Of a DNA stretch of 64,000 nt, positions 1 through 9,040 are shown piece by piece. Numbering within the stretch: position 1 is the stretch's first letter; the number at the start of each line of letters is the position of its first letter. The DNA comes from JBNKHG01 sp050290225 (GTDB taxonomy: Bacteria > Pseudomonadota > Gammaproteobacteria > Pseudomonadales > Cellvibrionaceae), in the NCBI GenBank assembly GCA_050290225.1, contig JBNKHG010000094.1, positions 62,001-126,000 of the forward strand. The letters run 5' to 3'. A program made the translations under genes and the position numbers. The notes under the pieces were generated by a model. The model ran no database searches. It saw only the letters and a list, made by a program, of their open reading frames with translations, and was not told the origin of the DNA.

Positions 1-598
1 GGTCTACCATGGCGTAGAAGGTGTCGTAGACCACGATCCACAACAGCGTGGTGAAGTAAAGCAGCCAGACGTCGCTTTGAAGGTCGCTGTGAACGGCTGC
101 ATAAGCCATCGGAATACTCCAGGAAAAGGCTGCTCCTAGCACGATTTGGGGCAAGTGCGAGTGACGTTTGACGAAGGGATAGCAGAAGGCCAGGATCAGA
201 CCGACAAAAGCAAGCATGATGGTCAGTCTGTTGGTGAACAGCACCAGCACAAAGGATATCAGGCACAGGCATGCAAATAGCGCCAGGGCCTCTTTTTCCG
301 TCACTTTTCCCGTGACCAGGGGCCGGTTAAGGGTGCGTTTGACGTGACCGTCAAAACGGCGGTCAGCATAGTCGTTGATCACGCAACCGGCGGCACGCAT
401 GGTCGCCACACCGGCCACGAAAATCACCAGCAGGTGCCAGGGCGGCAAGCCCTCCGCGGCTATCCACAGACTCCAGAGAGTGGGCCAGAGCAACAACAGA
501 GTGCCTATCGGGCGATTGAAACGCATCAGCTGCCAATAGTGGGGAAAACGGGCGCCGATCTGGTTCAGGGTTGGGGTGGGTATTCTCTGGGCGGTCAT
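1..598 (-). CDS. ubiA: 4-hydroxybenzoate polyprenyltransferase UbiA (partial, N-terminal 199 residues)
   Basis: Integral membrane prenyltransferase that attaches the polyprenyl tail to 4-hydroxybenzoate in ubiquinone synthesis. The frame reads from an ATG at 598 and runs off the left edge of the window. The first Asp-rich substrate/Mg site is visible (INDYADRRFDGHVKRT, about residue 78), followed by NRPL and several hydrophobic membrane segments. The second Asp-rich motif would lie just outside the window. Its ATG overlaps the ubiC stop codon (ATGA), so the two genes are translationally coupled as ubiCA. The start is typical for the family. Identification is firm; only the C-terminal third is missing because of the window edge. 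Confidence 0.95.
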   Translation of the reverse strand, partial: MTAQRIPTPTLNQIGARFPHYWQLMRFNRPIGTLLLLWPTLWSLWIAAEGLPPWHLLVIFVAGVATMRAAGCVINDYADRRFDGHVKRTLNRPLVTGKVTEKEALALFACLCLISFVLVLFTNRLTIMLAFVGLILAFCYPFVKRHSHLPQIVLGAAFSWSIPMAYAAVHSDLQSDVWLLYFTTLLWIVVYDTFYAMVD

Positions 599-1167
599 CG
601 GCGAGGTTGTCTCCGGGGATTAAAGCTGTCGAGAAAAACTTCGCTGACCAGCAGGGGTTTACTGTCCAGGTAAAACACCGAACGTCGACCCCACAGGGGA
701 CTATCCGAGACGAACTCGGCGGGCAGGTAGCGGTGTTGTCGACTCACTTGAGCGACTTCAATCGCGCCGCGCTCCATACTGGGGTCCTTGAACAGGAGCG
801 CGCCCAGGGGACGATTGTCGAGGTTGCGAAAATGACGCAGTCGACCGGTAAGACTGCTCACAGGCAGCAAGCTGCGGGCGAATACCCAGGGTTGACCAGC
901 ACCTGAGAGAATAACCTCGCGCACCAGTGCCTTCTGCTTGGGTGATACCTTCAGCAAACGCGCTTCCGAAAGATAGGGGTAATCCATCTCCTGGCGCAGT
1001 ATGGTCACTTCCAGGCTGCCCCGGCTTTCGGCGATCAGGCGTTCTGTCAGCGATCCCTTGTCCAACAGCCATGCCTTCTGGCGGCTCGACAGTTGCCAAC
1101 ACAGTTGCCTGGCCGAGCGCCACAAGGGTTCGTGAAACAGGTGATGGGTGAAGGCGATGTCGGACAA
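595..1167 (-). CDS. ubiC: Chorismate lyase UbiC
   Basis: Cytoplasmic enzyme converting chorismate to 4-hydroxybenzoate and pyruvate, the first committed step of ubiquinone synthesis. The 190 residues match the family length. Visible landmarks are an Arg near residue 83 (LVREVIL), the RPLGALLF segment near 119-126, and the C-terminal LWGRRSVF followed by a conserved Glu near 176 (LLVSEVFL), matching the product-binding Arg and Glu of the E. coli enzyme. It overlaps ubiA by 4 bp and supplies that enzyme's substrate. The gene is divergent from the HU gene. A TACAAT -10-like hexamer lies in the roughly 200 bp upstream, but no convincing -35. Confidence 0.93.
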   Translation of the reverse strand: MSDIAFTHHLFHEPLWRSARQLCWQLSSRQKAWLLDKGSLTERLIAESRGSLEVTILRQEMDYPYLSEARLLKVSPKQKALVREVILSGAGQPWVFARSLLPVSSLTGRLRHFRNLDNRPLGALLFKDPSMERGAIEVAQVSRQHRYLPAEFVSDSPLWGRRSVFYLDSKPLLVSEVFLDSFNPRRQPRR

Positions 1168-1391
1168 TGGGGATACTTCCAGCTATAGCGCTCTTGGTCG
1201 AGTAAAAAACGGCACCTATTGTAACGGTTAGTTGGCAAGTTTTCAGTGCTTTAGCTCCCACTCGGGCAACGAGTTAGCGAAACCGGTGAAAAGCCCTTTA
1301 CCCTCCTCGGGGGGCTTGGTTTAATGGCTCCACTAAAAGCCCAGTAAACACATTGCCCGGGGGGGCATGAGTGAACATTAAGGTACAATCT

Positions 1392-1667
1392 ATGCACAAA
1401 ACCGAATTAGTGGCCGCAGTGGCGGAATTGACCGATATCTCAAAAGACAAGGCCAACGATGTGGTGTCCGCCATTTTCGACGAAATTACCAATGCCCTAA
1501 GCCGCAATGAGACCGTAAATCTGATCGGATTTGGTTCCTTTACCCAGCGACACCGAGCCGCTCGCACCGGGCGTAGCCCCCAGACCGGGGAGTCTATCGA
1601 GATTGCCGCCAGTAATTCGGTTGGCTTTAAACCGGGCAAGGCGCTGAAGGATGCCGTCAACGTATAG
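1392..1667 (+). CDS. HU family DNA-binding protein
   Basis: Small histone-like nucleoid protein that binds and bends DNA as a dimer. Starting at ATG 1392 gives 91 residues, the normal HU size, beginning MHKTELVAAVAE. The DNA-binding arm motif is clear (IGFGSFTQRHRAARTGRSPQ) and the C-terminus FKPGKALKDAVN is typical. An AAGG sits 8 nt before this ATG. A GTG at 1371 in the same frame would add seven residues and follows a run of G, but gives an atypical N-terminus. HU genes lie near ubiCA in Pseudomonas too, though rubredoxin genes found between them there are absent here. A strong terminator follows at about 1775. Confidence 0.93.
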   Translation: MHKTELVAAVAELTDISKDKANDVVSAIFDEITNALSRNETVNLIGFGSFTQRHRAARTGRSPQTGESIEIAASNSVGFKPGKALKDAVNV

Positions 1668-1755
1668 CAGGCTAACCGTTTGCCAATTGTTAGAACAGCC
1701 AGGGCTACCAGACTGCCAGTCGTTGGGAACACGTTGTTTTGACATACATATTGTG

Positions 1756-1794
1756 ACCAAAAAAACGAAGGCTTCGGCTTTCGTTTTTTTTGGT
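1756..1794. terminator. Rho-independent terminator after HU gene
   Basis: A near-perfect inverted repeat (ACCAAAAAAACGAAGGC, loop TTCG, then its complement with one G-T pairing) ends in a run of eight T. The stem is A/T-rich at the base and has a stable TTCG tetraloop. It would end HU transcription before the symporter gene. On the other strand it also ends in T, but no gene points that way. Confidence 0.85.
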
Positions 1795-1872
1795 GACTAC
1801 CTATTCCACGATCCCTGTTTACTCTGGAGAGGCTGCCCAGAGGCTTGGAATTACAAGAATTAGGAAAACACA

Positions 1873-3159
1873 ATGAGCTTGACCGCACGGATTTTGGTGG
1901 CTATGGCTGTGGGCCTGGTAATCGGGGTGATGTTAAATCTCGCCAATACCCAGGGCTGGTTGGCGGCCACCTACAACCACTGGTTGGACCAGTTTCTGGT
2001 TGACGGCGTCTTCGATGCGGTGGGTCGCATCTTTGTCGCATCGTTAAAGTTGCTGGTGGTGCCCCTGGTTTTTGTATCGCTGGTCTGTGGCACAGCCTCC
2101 CTGGGGGACAATACCCGCATGGGAGCCATGGCGGGTAAAACCATGGTGCTCTACCTGCTGACAACCGCCATGGCTATAGGTCTCGCGCTGACACTGGGTG
2201 TTTTGAGCGGCCCTGGAGAGGGGATAAACCTGGCGACCGGTTCCGAGTTTGTCCCCAAGAATGCCCCGACCCTCAAAGACGTGATTGTTAATATCTTTCC
2301 CAGCAACCCCATTAAAGCGATGTCCGATGGCAACATGCTGCAGGTGATCGTCTTTTCACTGCTAATGGGCATTGCGATATCCCGCAGTGGAGAGCCGGGC
2401 AAGCGCGTCGCGGTGTTCTTCCAGGACATGAATGAAGTGATCATGAAAATGGTCACCATACTGATGAACCTGGCGCCCTATGGCGTTTTCTGTCTGCTGG
2501 CGAAGTTGTTTGCCACCCTGGGGGTGGGAGCTATTCTGGATCTGGGGCAGTATTTCCTGACCGTAGTGGTAGTACTGTTGCTCCACGGGTTGGGCGTCTA
2601 CAGTTTGATACTGAAGCTGCTTACCGGGTTGAGTCCCATCACTTTCCTCAACAAGTTGCGTCCGGTGATGTTGTTTGCTTTCAGTACCGCCTCCAGCAAC
2701 GCCACCATGCCGGTTACCCTGCGTACTGTAGAGGAGCGTCTGGGGGTGAATAACAGTGTGGCCTCCTTTACGGTGCCCCTGGGAGCCACCATCAATATGG
2801 ACGGCACCGCCATTATGCAGGGGGTAGCTACAGCCTTTATCGCCCAGGCCTACAATATCGATATTGGTGTGGGGGGCTATCTGACCGTTATCCTGACCGC
2901 CACTCTGGCATCCATCGGTACAGCCGGTGTGCCGGGTGTGGGACTGATCACCCTGGCTATGGTATTGCAACAGGTGGGACTGCCGGTGGAAGGGATTGCC
3001 TTGATTATCGGCGTTGATCGGCTGCTGGATATGATGCGCACTGCCGTCAATGTTACCGGTGATTCCATGGTGACTACGGTGGTGGCCAGCAGTGAAGAGG
3101 GTATGCTGGACCGCGAAGCTTTTGGCGATCCGGAACGTGGGATGTTACTAAAGAACTGA
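1873..3159 (+). CDS. Dicarboxylate/amino acid:cation symporter (DAACS family)
   Basis: Inner-membrane sodium- or proton-coupled transporter of the SDF/GltPh/DctA family, importing acidic amino acids or C4-dicarboxylates. The 428 residues carry the family signatures in order: the serine-rich reentrant loop FSTASSNATMP (about 273), the cation-binding NMDGTA motif (about 312), the second reentrant loop GTAGVPGVG (about 355) and DRLLDMMRTAVNVTGD in TM8 (about 385), whose Asp and Asn bind substrate. AGGA lies 7 nt before the ATG. It is monocistronic, between terminators. Substrate cannot be assigned: the substrate-selecting Arg of the glutamate and dicarboxylate types seems to be matched by the Arg of DMMRTAVN. 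The closest named groups are GltP and SstT. Confidence 0.9.
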   Translation: MSLTARILVAMAVGLVIGVMLNLANTQGWLAATYNHWLDQFLVDGVFDAVGRIFVASLKLLVVPLVFVSLVCGTASLGDNTRMGAMAGKTMVLYLLTTAMAIGLALTLGVLSGPGEGINLATGSEFVPKNAPTLKDVIVNIFPSNPIKAMSDGNMLQVIVFSLLMGIAISRSGEPGKRVAVFFQDMNEVIMKMVTILMNLAPYGVFCLLAKLFATLGVGAILDLGQYFLTVVVVLLLHGLGVYSLILKLLTGLSPITFLNKLRPVMLFAFSTASSNATMPVTLRTVEERLGVNNSVASFTVPLGATINMDGTAIMQGVATAFIAQAYNIDIGVGGYLTVILTATLASIGTAGVPGVGLITLAMVLQQVGLPVEGIALIIGVDRLLDMMRTAVNVTGDSMVTTVVASSEEGMLDREAFGDPERGMLLKN

Positions 3160-3203
3160 TGCGTGCTTGTTGATGAACCCTGGTCCAGAGGGAGATCACT
3201 GAT

Positions 3204-3236
3204 AAAAAAGGGCCGATGAAATCGGCCCTTTGTGTT
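3204..3236. terminator. Terminator between symporter and HDOD genes
   Basis: Stem AAGGGCCGAT / ATCGGCCCTT with a GAA loop, an A-run before it and a T-rich tail after it. The convergent genes end at 3159 and 3248, so it can serve both strands. Confidence 0.85.
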
Positions 3237-3247
3237 TTACCGGGGGA

Positions 3248-4657
3248 TTAACTCGGCATCGACGGCGCCAACTGAGTGGCAATTTCGTTAAGTTCTGCCT
3301 CTGACTCCATAATATTATCCAGGGTGGCATAGGCCTTTTCCGGCTCCAGGAACAGTTCTTCAAAAATATGTTGGGGGACTTCCAGTTTGGGACCCGTACC
3401 AATCCCACGCTGACGCAGCAGGCGCTGGGCGACAAAGATAAGTTTGGCATAAGTTTGCTTGTCACCCTGGAAATCGGGGTTGTGTTGCTGACGCAAAGCG
3501 ACCACCACCTCCTTCGGCATATTCCAGAGTTCCATCAGCCAACTGGCGAGCTGCTCGCGGGTCACGCCCAGCAGGTGGCGTTCAATCGCTTGGCACTGGA
3601 CATGGGGATTGGCTTCAATATAGCGGCATATCTGATGGAAGTGGGGTGGGAAGACTTCCGATAGCACCAGGTAACCAAAGTTATGGAGTAGCCCCGACAG
3701 GTAGGCCAAACCAAAGCCAGGTCGCTTGTCGCGGGGCATGGCGGTGACCATTCCCTCGACGGTGGCGGCGGTATAGACCGCCTGCTTCCAGTAGGGGGTA
3801 CTGCCGTATGGGCCGTCTTGGGGAATATTCAGGCTTCTGCCCAGGGCAAGACCGAGGGCAAGGTTGAGCACCATATCGAAACCCAATACCCGAACAATGG
3901 CATCGTGAATGGATTTGATTTTACCCGGCGCCGAGTAGTACGGTGATGCGGCCCAGCTCACCACCTGGGCGGCAAGGCTGGGGTCTGTTTCGACGATATT
4001 GGCCAGGTCGCTGATGTCGGCGCTGGGATCGACCCGCAGCTTGATAATACGCAGGGCGGTTTCCTGTAGCGGCGGTAGCTCCAGGGTCTCCTCCAGCCGC
4101 TGCTTGATGCGCAGACTGGTAAAGTTTCGCACCGCGTTGAAAATCTGCTCTTCATCATCTTCGTCGACGTCTTCCGTTTCCAACTGCACCAGTGGGACGG
4201 CGAAGTTACATACCTTGGCATCGCCGAGGATCTGCCGGAAGTCCGCCTGCTTCATCTGCAATAGCTGTTCGGCGCTGCCGGAATCCAGAAGCAGGGTTTC
4301 GGATTCCAGCAGTCGCTGGTCCACCAGTGTCTCCAGGCCCGCCAGCTTGGGTAGCGCGGGAACGGATTCGAGGCGATGCTTTTTGTAAAACTTGCGCAAG
4401 TCGTCTTCGCTGGTGGCGTGTAACTCGCGTCCGGTTTCGCGATTGAGCGCATTGAGGTCGAGTAGGCAGTCGGCGGACATAATCACCAGCACCTTGCCCT
4501 GGTCGTCCTGCAGAATTTGCGATTTAGCCGCACCGGTATTACGCAGGTGCTGCTCGTGCCAGACCTGACTGGTGATTGCGTCGACAGGGGCATTGGATAC
4601 GCCGTAATTGATATTTTGGTTATCCAGTAGCAGTTTTACACTAGCGGGTACGGGCAC
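3248..4657 (-). CDS. YbaK/aminoacyl-tRNA deacylase-like + HDOD domain protein
   Basis: A 469-residue two-domain signalling protein. Residues about 1-150 resemble the YbaK/ProX aminoacyl-tRNA deacylase fold (AAKSQILQDDQGKVLVIM, then a C-terminal part of that domain). Residues about 200-400 are an HDOD domain, a degenerate HD phosphohydrolase relative used as a signalling scaffold: LPPLQETALRII, then VRVLGFDMVLNLALG, LSGLLHNFGYLVLSE and the final helices. The GTG start at 4657 is supported by AAGGAG 7 nt upstream. The gene stands alone, convergent with the symporter and separated from recG by 225 bp that hold no gene. HDOD proteins of this layout occur in Pseudomonas relatives; no precise biochemical role is known to me. 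Confidence 0.85.
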   Translation of the reverse strand: MPVPASVKLLLDNQNINYGVSNAPVDAITSQVWHEQHLRNTGAAKSQILQDDQGKVLVIMSADCLLDLNALNRETGRELHATSEDDLRKFYKKHRLESVPALPKLAGLETLVDQRLLESETLLLDSGSAEQLLQMKQADFRQILGDAKVCNFAVPLVQLETEDVDEDDEEQIFNAVRNFTSLRIKQRLEETLELPPLQETALRIIKLRVDPSADISDLANIVETDPSLAAQVVSWAASPYYSAPGKIKSIHDAIVRVLGFDMVLNLALGLALGRSLNIPQDGPYGSTPYWKQAVYTAATVEGMVTAMPRDKRPGFGLAYLSGLLHNFGYLVLSEVFPPHFHQICRYIEANPHVQCQAIERHLLGVTREQLASWLMELWNMPKEVVVALRQQHNPDFQGDKQTYAKLIFVAQRLLRQRGIGTGPKLEVPQHIFEELFLEPEKAYATLDNIMESEAELNEIATQLAPSMPS

Positions 4658-4882
4658 GAACGAGCTCCTTTTTGGCTACTTCTTTTCTGTGTGCTGCTGA
4701 AGGTGCTGTTTGCGAGTACAGCGGGTAAATCCAAGGGTTTTGTTATACCAAGTTCCGTGAAATTGTGGAGGATAGCTCTCCCTTGCGCAAGCAACATTGT
4801 AGTTTAGTCGGCGCTAATTACCCAAACAGCGAGGAGCGCGATGGAAGGCTGGCGTTTTTCGTCTCGGTTTCCGTAGGGGGGT

Positions 4883-7009
4883 CTACACATTGGCGTAGTT
4901 TTCGTTGTGTCCCAACCAACGGCGTACCAGCGGTTCGACAAATGTCGGGTAGTCGCGCAGTAATTGCTGGGCACACACTTTAATGGCGGGAAGACGTTGC
5001 GCATCGCGCTGGATATCCGCCAGTTTGAATTGCATTGCGCCGGTCTGTCTGGTGCCCAGTACCTCCCCCGGACCACGCAGCTTCAAATCGATTTCGGCGA
5101 TCACAAACCCGTCGCTGCTCTCGCGCATGGCAGACAGCCGCTCTTTACCCTGGCGCGAAAGGGGTGTGCTGTAGAGCATTACGCAGTGACTGGCGGCGGA
5201 GCCGCGCCCTACCCGGCCGCGCAACTGGTGCAGTTGTGCCAGGCCCAGGCGTTCAGGGTTTTCTATAATCATCAGGCTGGCGTTGGGGACATCAACGCCC
5301 ACTTCGATGACTGTGGTGGCTACCAGCAACTGTATATCCCCGGCCTTGAAGGCTGTCATTACGGCCTCTTTTTCGGTGGGCTTCAGGCGCCCATGGATCA
5401 GGCCCACTCGCAGATTTGGCAGTGCTTGTGACAGTGACTGGGCAGTGGCTTCCGCTGCCTGTGCCTCGAGAGCTTCGGATTCCTCAATCAGAGTACAAAC
5501 CCAGTAGGCCTGGCGTCCGCTTTCGCAGGCGTTCCTGACCCGCTCCACCACTTGGTCGCGACGGTTGTTGGCAATCACCACGGTGGTGACCGGCGTGCGG
5601 TTGGGAGGCAGTTCGTCGATAACCGAACAATCCAGGTCAGCATAGGCGCTCATGGCCAGGGTACGTGGAATGGGAGTGGCGGTCATGATCAATTGATGTG
5701 GGTGTAGCGGATGGCTGCCGAGGGCGTCCCCGTCGATCGGCTGCAAGCCCTTTTGTCGCAGCGACAGGCGTTGGTGCACACCGAACCGGTGTTGTTCGTC
5801 GATAATGGTAAGGCCGAGATCGGCAAAACACACCTCCTCCTGAAACAGGGCATGGGTGCCCACCACAACCTGGGCGCGGCCGTCGGCGATGGAAGCGAGC
5901 TGTTCACGCCTGTCGGCGGCTTTGAGTTTGCCGGTCAGCCACGCCACTTCTATACCCAGAGGCTCCAGCCATCCGGCGAAATTGCGCCTGTGCTGCTCGG
6001 CCAGGATCTCCGTGGGCGCCATAATCGCAGCTTGTTTGCCGTTGGCGACTGCCTGGATGGCTGCCAGTGCCGCCACGACAGTTTTACCCGAACCCACATC
6101 CCCCTGCACCAGGCGTAGCATGGGAAAGGGTTTGGCCAAATCGGCTGCGATCTCTTCGCTAACCCGCACCTGGGCACCTGTGAGTGTGAACCCAAGCTGT
6201 TGCAAAAACACCTGGCGCAGCGACGGGTTCGGCAGTAGTTGCGGCGCCCCTTCCGACTGGGCCTTCTGTCGCAGTTTGAGCAAGCTCAAGTGGTGGGCCA
6301 CCAGTTCCTCGAAAGCCAGCCGCCTCTGGTAAGGGTGGTCCCCCAACATCAACAGGTCGACCGGGGCATCCTTTGGGGGATGATGCAAAAATCGCAGCGT
6401 ACTGGTCAGGGGTTCCTGGTTGAACTGGGTTCGCAGCTCTGCCGGCAGCAGTTCGTGCAGGCTGTTATCGTCCAACATTTCTAGTGCCTGTTGGCTGAGA
6501 CCGCGCAGCCGTTGTTGGGTCAGGCCTTCGGTTGCGGGATATACCGGCGTCAGGGATTCCTCCAGGGCTGGCGCCGGAGTAGAGCCGTCGAGAAACTGAT
6601 ACTCCGGGTGATAAATTTCCAGACCGGCTGCGCCGCGGCGCGTCTCACCGTAGCAGCGCAATCGGGTACCTTCCGCCAGGCGTTGCTTTTGGGCATTGGA
6701 GAAATGATAAAAGCGCAGGGTCACACTGCCGGTGCCATCCTGTAGTCGACACATCAGGCTGCGGCGACGGCCAAAAACCACACTGCAGGCCTTTATTTCC
6801 CCTTCGATGACGACGCTGGTGTTGGGTTGCAGACCGCCCAATGGCGTGACACGGGTTCGATCCGTATAGCGCAGCGGCAGGTGGAAAAGCAGGTCCTGGA
6901 TACTGTGAATGCCGATTTTAGCCAGTTTTTCGGCCAGCTGTTTTCCCACCCCTTTTAGGGCGGTGACATCGATACGATCCAGGGTTGGTGCCGCAGTGAT
7001 GGAAGACAT
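4883..7009 (-). CDS. recG: ATP-dependent DNA helicase RecG
   Basis: Superfamily 2 helicase that remodels stalled replication forks and branched recombination intermediates. From ATG 7009 it is 708 residues, near the E. coli size of 693. Seen in order: N-terminal helix-hairpin wedge region with GVGKQLAEKL (about 20) and an OB-type domain; Walker A GDVGSGKT (about 302); a DEQH box in place of DEAH (about 403, followed by RFG); the TATPIPRT motif; GRVGRG (about 595); and the C-terminal TRG segment. An earlier start at 7087 would overlap oxyR by 43 bp and add an atypical extension, so I prefer 7009, though no good Shine-Dalgarno is visible there. It lies downstream of oxyR on the same strand, a pairing also common in Pseudomonas. 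Confidence 0.95.
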   Translation of the reverse strand: MSSITAAPTLDRIDVTALKGVGKQLAEKLAKIGIHSIQDLLFHLPLRYTDRTRVTPLGGLQPNTSVVIEGEIKACSVVFGRRRSLMCRLQDGTGSVTLRFYHFSNAQKQRLAEGTRLRCYGETRRGAAGLEIYHPEYQFLDGSTPAPALEESLTPVYPATEGLTQQRLRGLSQQALEMLDDNSLHELLPAELRTQFNQEPLTSTLRFLHHPPKDAPVDLLMLGDHPYQRRLAFEELVAHHLSLLKLRQKAQSEGAPQLLPNPSLRQVFLQQLGFTLTGAQVRVSEEIAADLAKPFPMLRLVQGDVGSGKTVVAALAAIQAVANGKQAAIMAPTEILAEQHRRNFAGWLEPLGIEVAWLTGKLKAADRREQLASIADGRAQVVVGTHALFQEEVCFADLGLTIIDEQHRFGVHQRLSLRQKGLQPIDGDALGSHPLHPHQLIMTATPIPRTLAMSAYADLDCSVIDELPPNRTPVTTVVIANNRRDQVVERVRNACESGRQAYWVCTLIEESEALEAQAAEATAQSLSQALPNLRVGLIHGRLKPTEKEAVMTAFKAGDIQLLVATTVIEVGVDVPNASLMIIENPERLGLAQLHQLRGRVGRGSAASHCVMLYSTPLSRQGKERLSAMRESSDGFVIAEIDLKLRGPGEVLGTRQTGAMQFKLADIQRDAQRLPAIKVCAQQLLRDYPTFVEPLVRRWLGHNENYANV

Positions 7010-7044
7010 CGGCAGAGAATGGCAAGTCTGGCTGCGGAGGTCAA

Positions 7045-7983
7045 TCAGTGGCCGCTGGGCAGGAGATTGATACCGTTGAGTTTGCATTGATTAATGGAAT
7101 CGCGCAGCGCGTCAATCGCCTTGTGGCGAGGAAAACTGGCCCGCCAGGCAAGCGCCACGGTACGCGTGGGTGCCGGTTCTGCAAAGGGTCGGGTTACCAG
7201 TTGGTTGTTGCTGTAACTACTGGTGCCGGCGGCGGATTGGGGCAGAATGGTGATGCCCAGACCGGAGGCCACCATATGACGCATGGTTTCCAGGGAGCTG
7301 CCTTCGGCAGCCGTACGGATGCGGCCGTTGTTATTTTCCAGAGAAGGCTGCAGGTTGGGACAGGCTTCGAGTACCTGGTCACGGAAGCAGTGGCCCTCAC
7401 CCAGCAGCAAAACATTGTAGCCATTGAGGTCGCTGGGAGTGATCTCGCTCATTTGCGTCAGGGGGTGGCTGACCGGCAACAGTACCACGAAGGGCTCCTC
7501 GTAAAGTCCTTGGGTGACCACGTCGGCTTCGGTAAAGGGCAGCGCGACGATAATCACATCCAGCTCGCCCTTGCGCAAGCGTTGGCGCAGGGTGGCGGTA
7601 TACCCCTCCTCCACCAGTAACGGCATATCCTCGGCAATTTTCTGCAGTTCGGGAATAAACAGCGGAAACAGGTAGGGTCCTATGGTGAATATGGCGCCAA
7701 CCTGCAGGGGGCTGCTGAGCTGATCTTTGCCGGCGCTGGCGATATCCTTGATGGCGGCGGTTTGCTCAAGTACCAGTTGCGACTGGGCGATAATTTTCTC
7801 TCCCAGGGGAGTCGGCTGGACCCGGGTCTTGGAGCGCTCAAACAGTGAAACGCCCAGCTCCTCCTCCAGTTTTTTTACCGCAATACTGAGGGTGGGCTGG
7901 CTGACAAAGCAGCGCTCGGCGGCGCGGCCAAAGTGCTGTTCCTGGGCCAGGGTCACAATATAGCGCAATTCTGTCAGGGTCAT
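7045..7983 (-). CDS. oxyR: LysR-type peroxide sensor OxyR
   Basis: Transcription activator of peroxide-defence genes. The 312 residues have the N-terminal LysR winged helix (ELRYIVTLAQEQHFGRAAE, VSQPTLSIAVKKLE) and the effector domain. The two redox cysteines fall at residues 199 and 208, exactly the E. coli OxyR numbering, within GHCFRDQVLEAC, so the reversible disulfide switch should be intact. The gene is followed 36 bp later by recG and is divergent from the SDR gene, giving a 154-bp intergenic region where an autoregulatory site could lie. The match in length, motif and cysteine spacing makes the assignment firm. Confidence 0.95.
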   Translation of the reverse strand: MTLTELRYIVTLAQEQHFGRAAERCFVSQPTLSIAVKKLEEELGVSLFERSKTRVQPTPLGEKIIAQSQLVLEQTAAIKDIASAGKDQLSSPLQVGAIFTIGPYLFPLFIPELQKIAEDMPLLVEEGYTATLRQRLRKGELDVIIVALPFTEADVVTQGLYEEPFVVLLPVSHPLTQMSEITPSDLNGYNVLLLGEGHCFRDQVLEACPNLQPSLENNNGRIRTAAEGSSLETMRHMVASGLGITILPQSAAGTSSYSNNQLVTRPFAEPAPTRTVALAWRASFPRHKAIDALRDSINQCKLNGINLLPSGH

Positions 7984-8137
7984 AGTGGTAAACGGCGTCC
8001 CAAGTGAAAGTCCGTTTTCGCTTTAAAGAAGGGCTTCCTGCAAAGTTTCTTATCAGAGTATACGTTATAGTTTATGGTTGCCCGCTGAAGCGGAGCCCCC
8101 TTACCCCTTAATTACCCCTTAGGAGTTATTTGGATCG

Positions 8138-9013
8138 ATGTCGGCTGCACCACAGGAAACGTGTTTGATTATTGGTTATGGCGACATCGGCCAGCGCTTA
8201 TCCCAGCGATTGGTATCGGCAGGCTATCGGGTTACGGCGGTAAGCCGTAGCGCCAGGGCGGAACCGACCTCCATAGTAGAGCTTAGACAATGTGATGCGA
8301 CTAATGAAGGGGAAATTTCAAGTTTATTTCAGGATCACTACGAAAATGTGGTGGTGACCCTGACACCGGACGAATACAGTGACGAAGCCTACCGCCATAC
8401 CTACGTTCGCAGTATGGAGACGATTACCCGGGCATTGACTCAATTGGCACGACGCCCCCGGCTGCTACTGTTTGTCTCCAGTACCAGTGTCTATGGCCAG
8501 AGTGACGGCCGCTGGGTGGATGAAACCAGTCCCACAGAGCCCCGCAGCTACACTGGTCAACGCCTGCTGGAGGCGGAACATTTGCTGCTGGGGGCGGATC
8601 TGGGGGGGTGTGTGGTCCGCTTTTCAGGCATCTACGGTCCCGGGAGGGGGCGGCTGTTGGGCCAGGTGCGTGCCGGAAACGGATGTGAACCCGAACCAGT
8701 CGTCTACACCAACCGTATCCACGCCGATGACTGCGCCGGCGTTCTGGCGCACTTGATCAATTACCAAGCCAAGGGCGCCAGCCTGGAGCCCGTTTACCTG
8801 GCCAGCGACCGTGAGCCAGTACCTCTGTGGGAATTGCAGCAGTGGTTGGCGGCAAGACTGGGTCTCCCTGTCGGGCATCTGCAGCCGACCAGCCACAATC
8901 GGCGAGTGGGTAGCAAGCGCTGCGATAATCGGCGGTTGTTGGATACCGGTTACCAGTTCCGGTATCCAAGCTTTCGCGAAGGCTACGGTGCCTTGATCGA
9001 CACACTGAAATAG
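8138..9013 (+). CDS. NAD-dependent epimerase/dehydratase (SDR family, YeeZ-like)
   Basis: Cytosolic Rossmann-fold protein of 291 residues. It has the N-terminal nucleotide-binding pattern IIGYGDIGQRL (about residue 12), the SSTSVYG active-site Ser/Tyr region (about 113-119) and RFSGIYGPGR (about 167). The Tyr-x3-Lys catalytic pair of classical SDRs is not evident: YTGQR occurs where YxxxK is expected, which is usual for the atypical YeeZ-type group. Substrate unknown. It is divergent from oxyR and convergent with ridA. AGGAG lies 12 nt before the ATG, a little far. Function beyond a nucleotide-sugar or related dehydrogenase fold cannot be read from sequence. Confidence 0.8.
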   Translation: MSAAPQETCLIIGYGDIGQRLSQRLVSAGYRVTAVSRSARAEPTSIVELRQCDATNEGEISSLFQDHYENVVVTLTPDEYSDEAYRHTYVRSMETITRALTQLARRPRLLLFVSSTSVYGQSDGRWVDETSPTEPRSYTGQRLLEAEHLLLGADLGGCVVRFSGIYGPGRGRLLGQVRAGNGCEPEPVVYTNRIHADDCAGVLAHLINYQAKGASLEPVYLASDREPVPLWELQQWLAARLGLPVGHLQPTSHNRRVGSKRCDNRRLLDTGYQFRYPSFREGYGALIDTLK

Positions 9014-9040
9014 CCGCGTCGCGGATAGATGGCAACGGAA

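Noticed and set aside
7010..7087. Longer recG start at 7087
   Set aside because: It would overlap oxyR by 43 bp and adds residues unlike known RecG N-termini.
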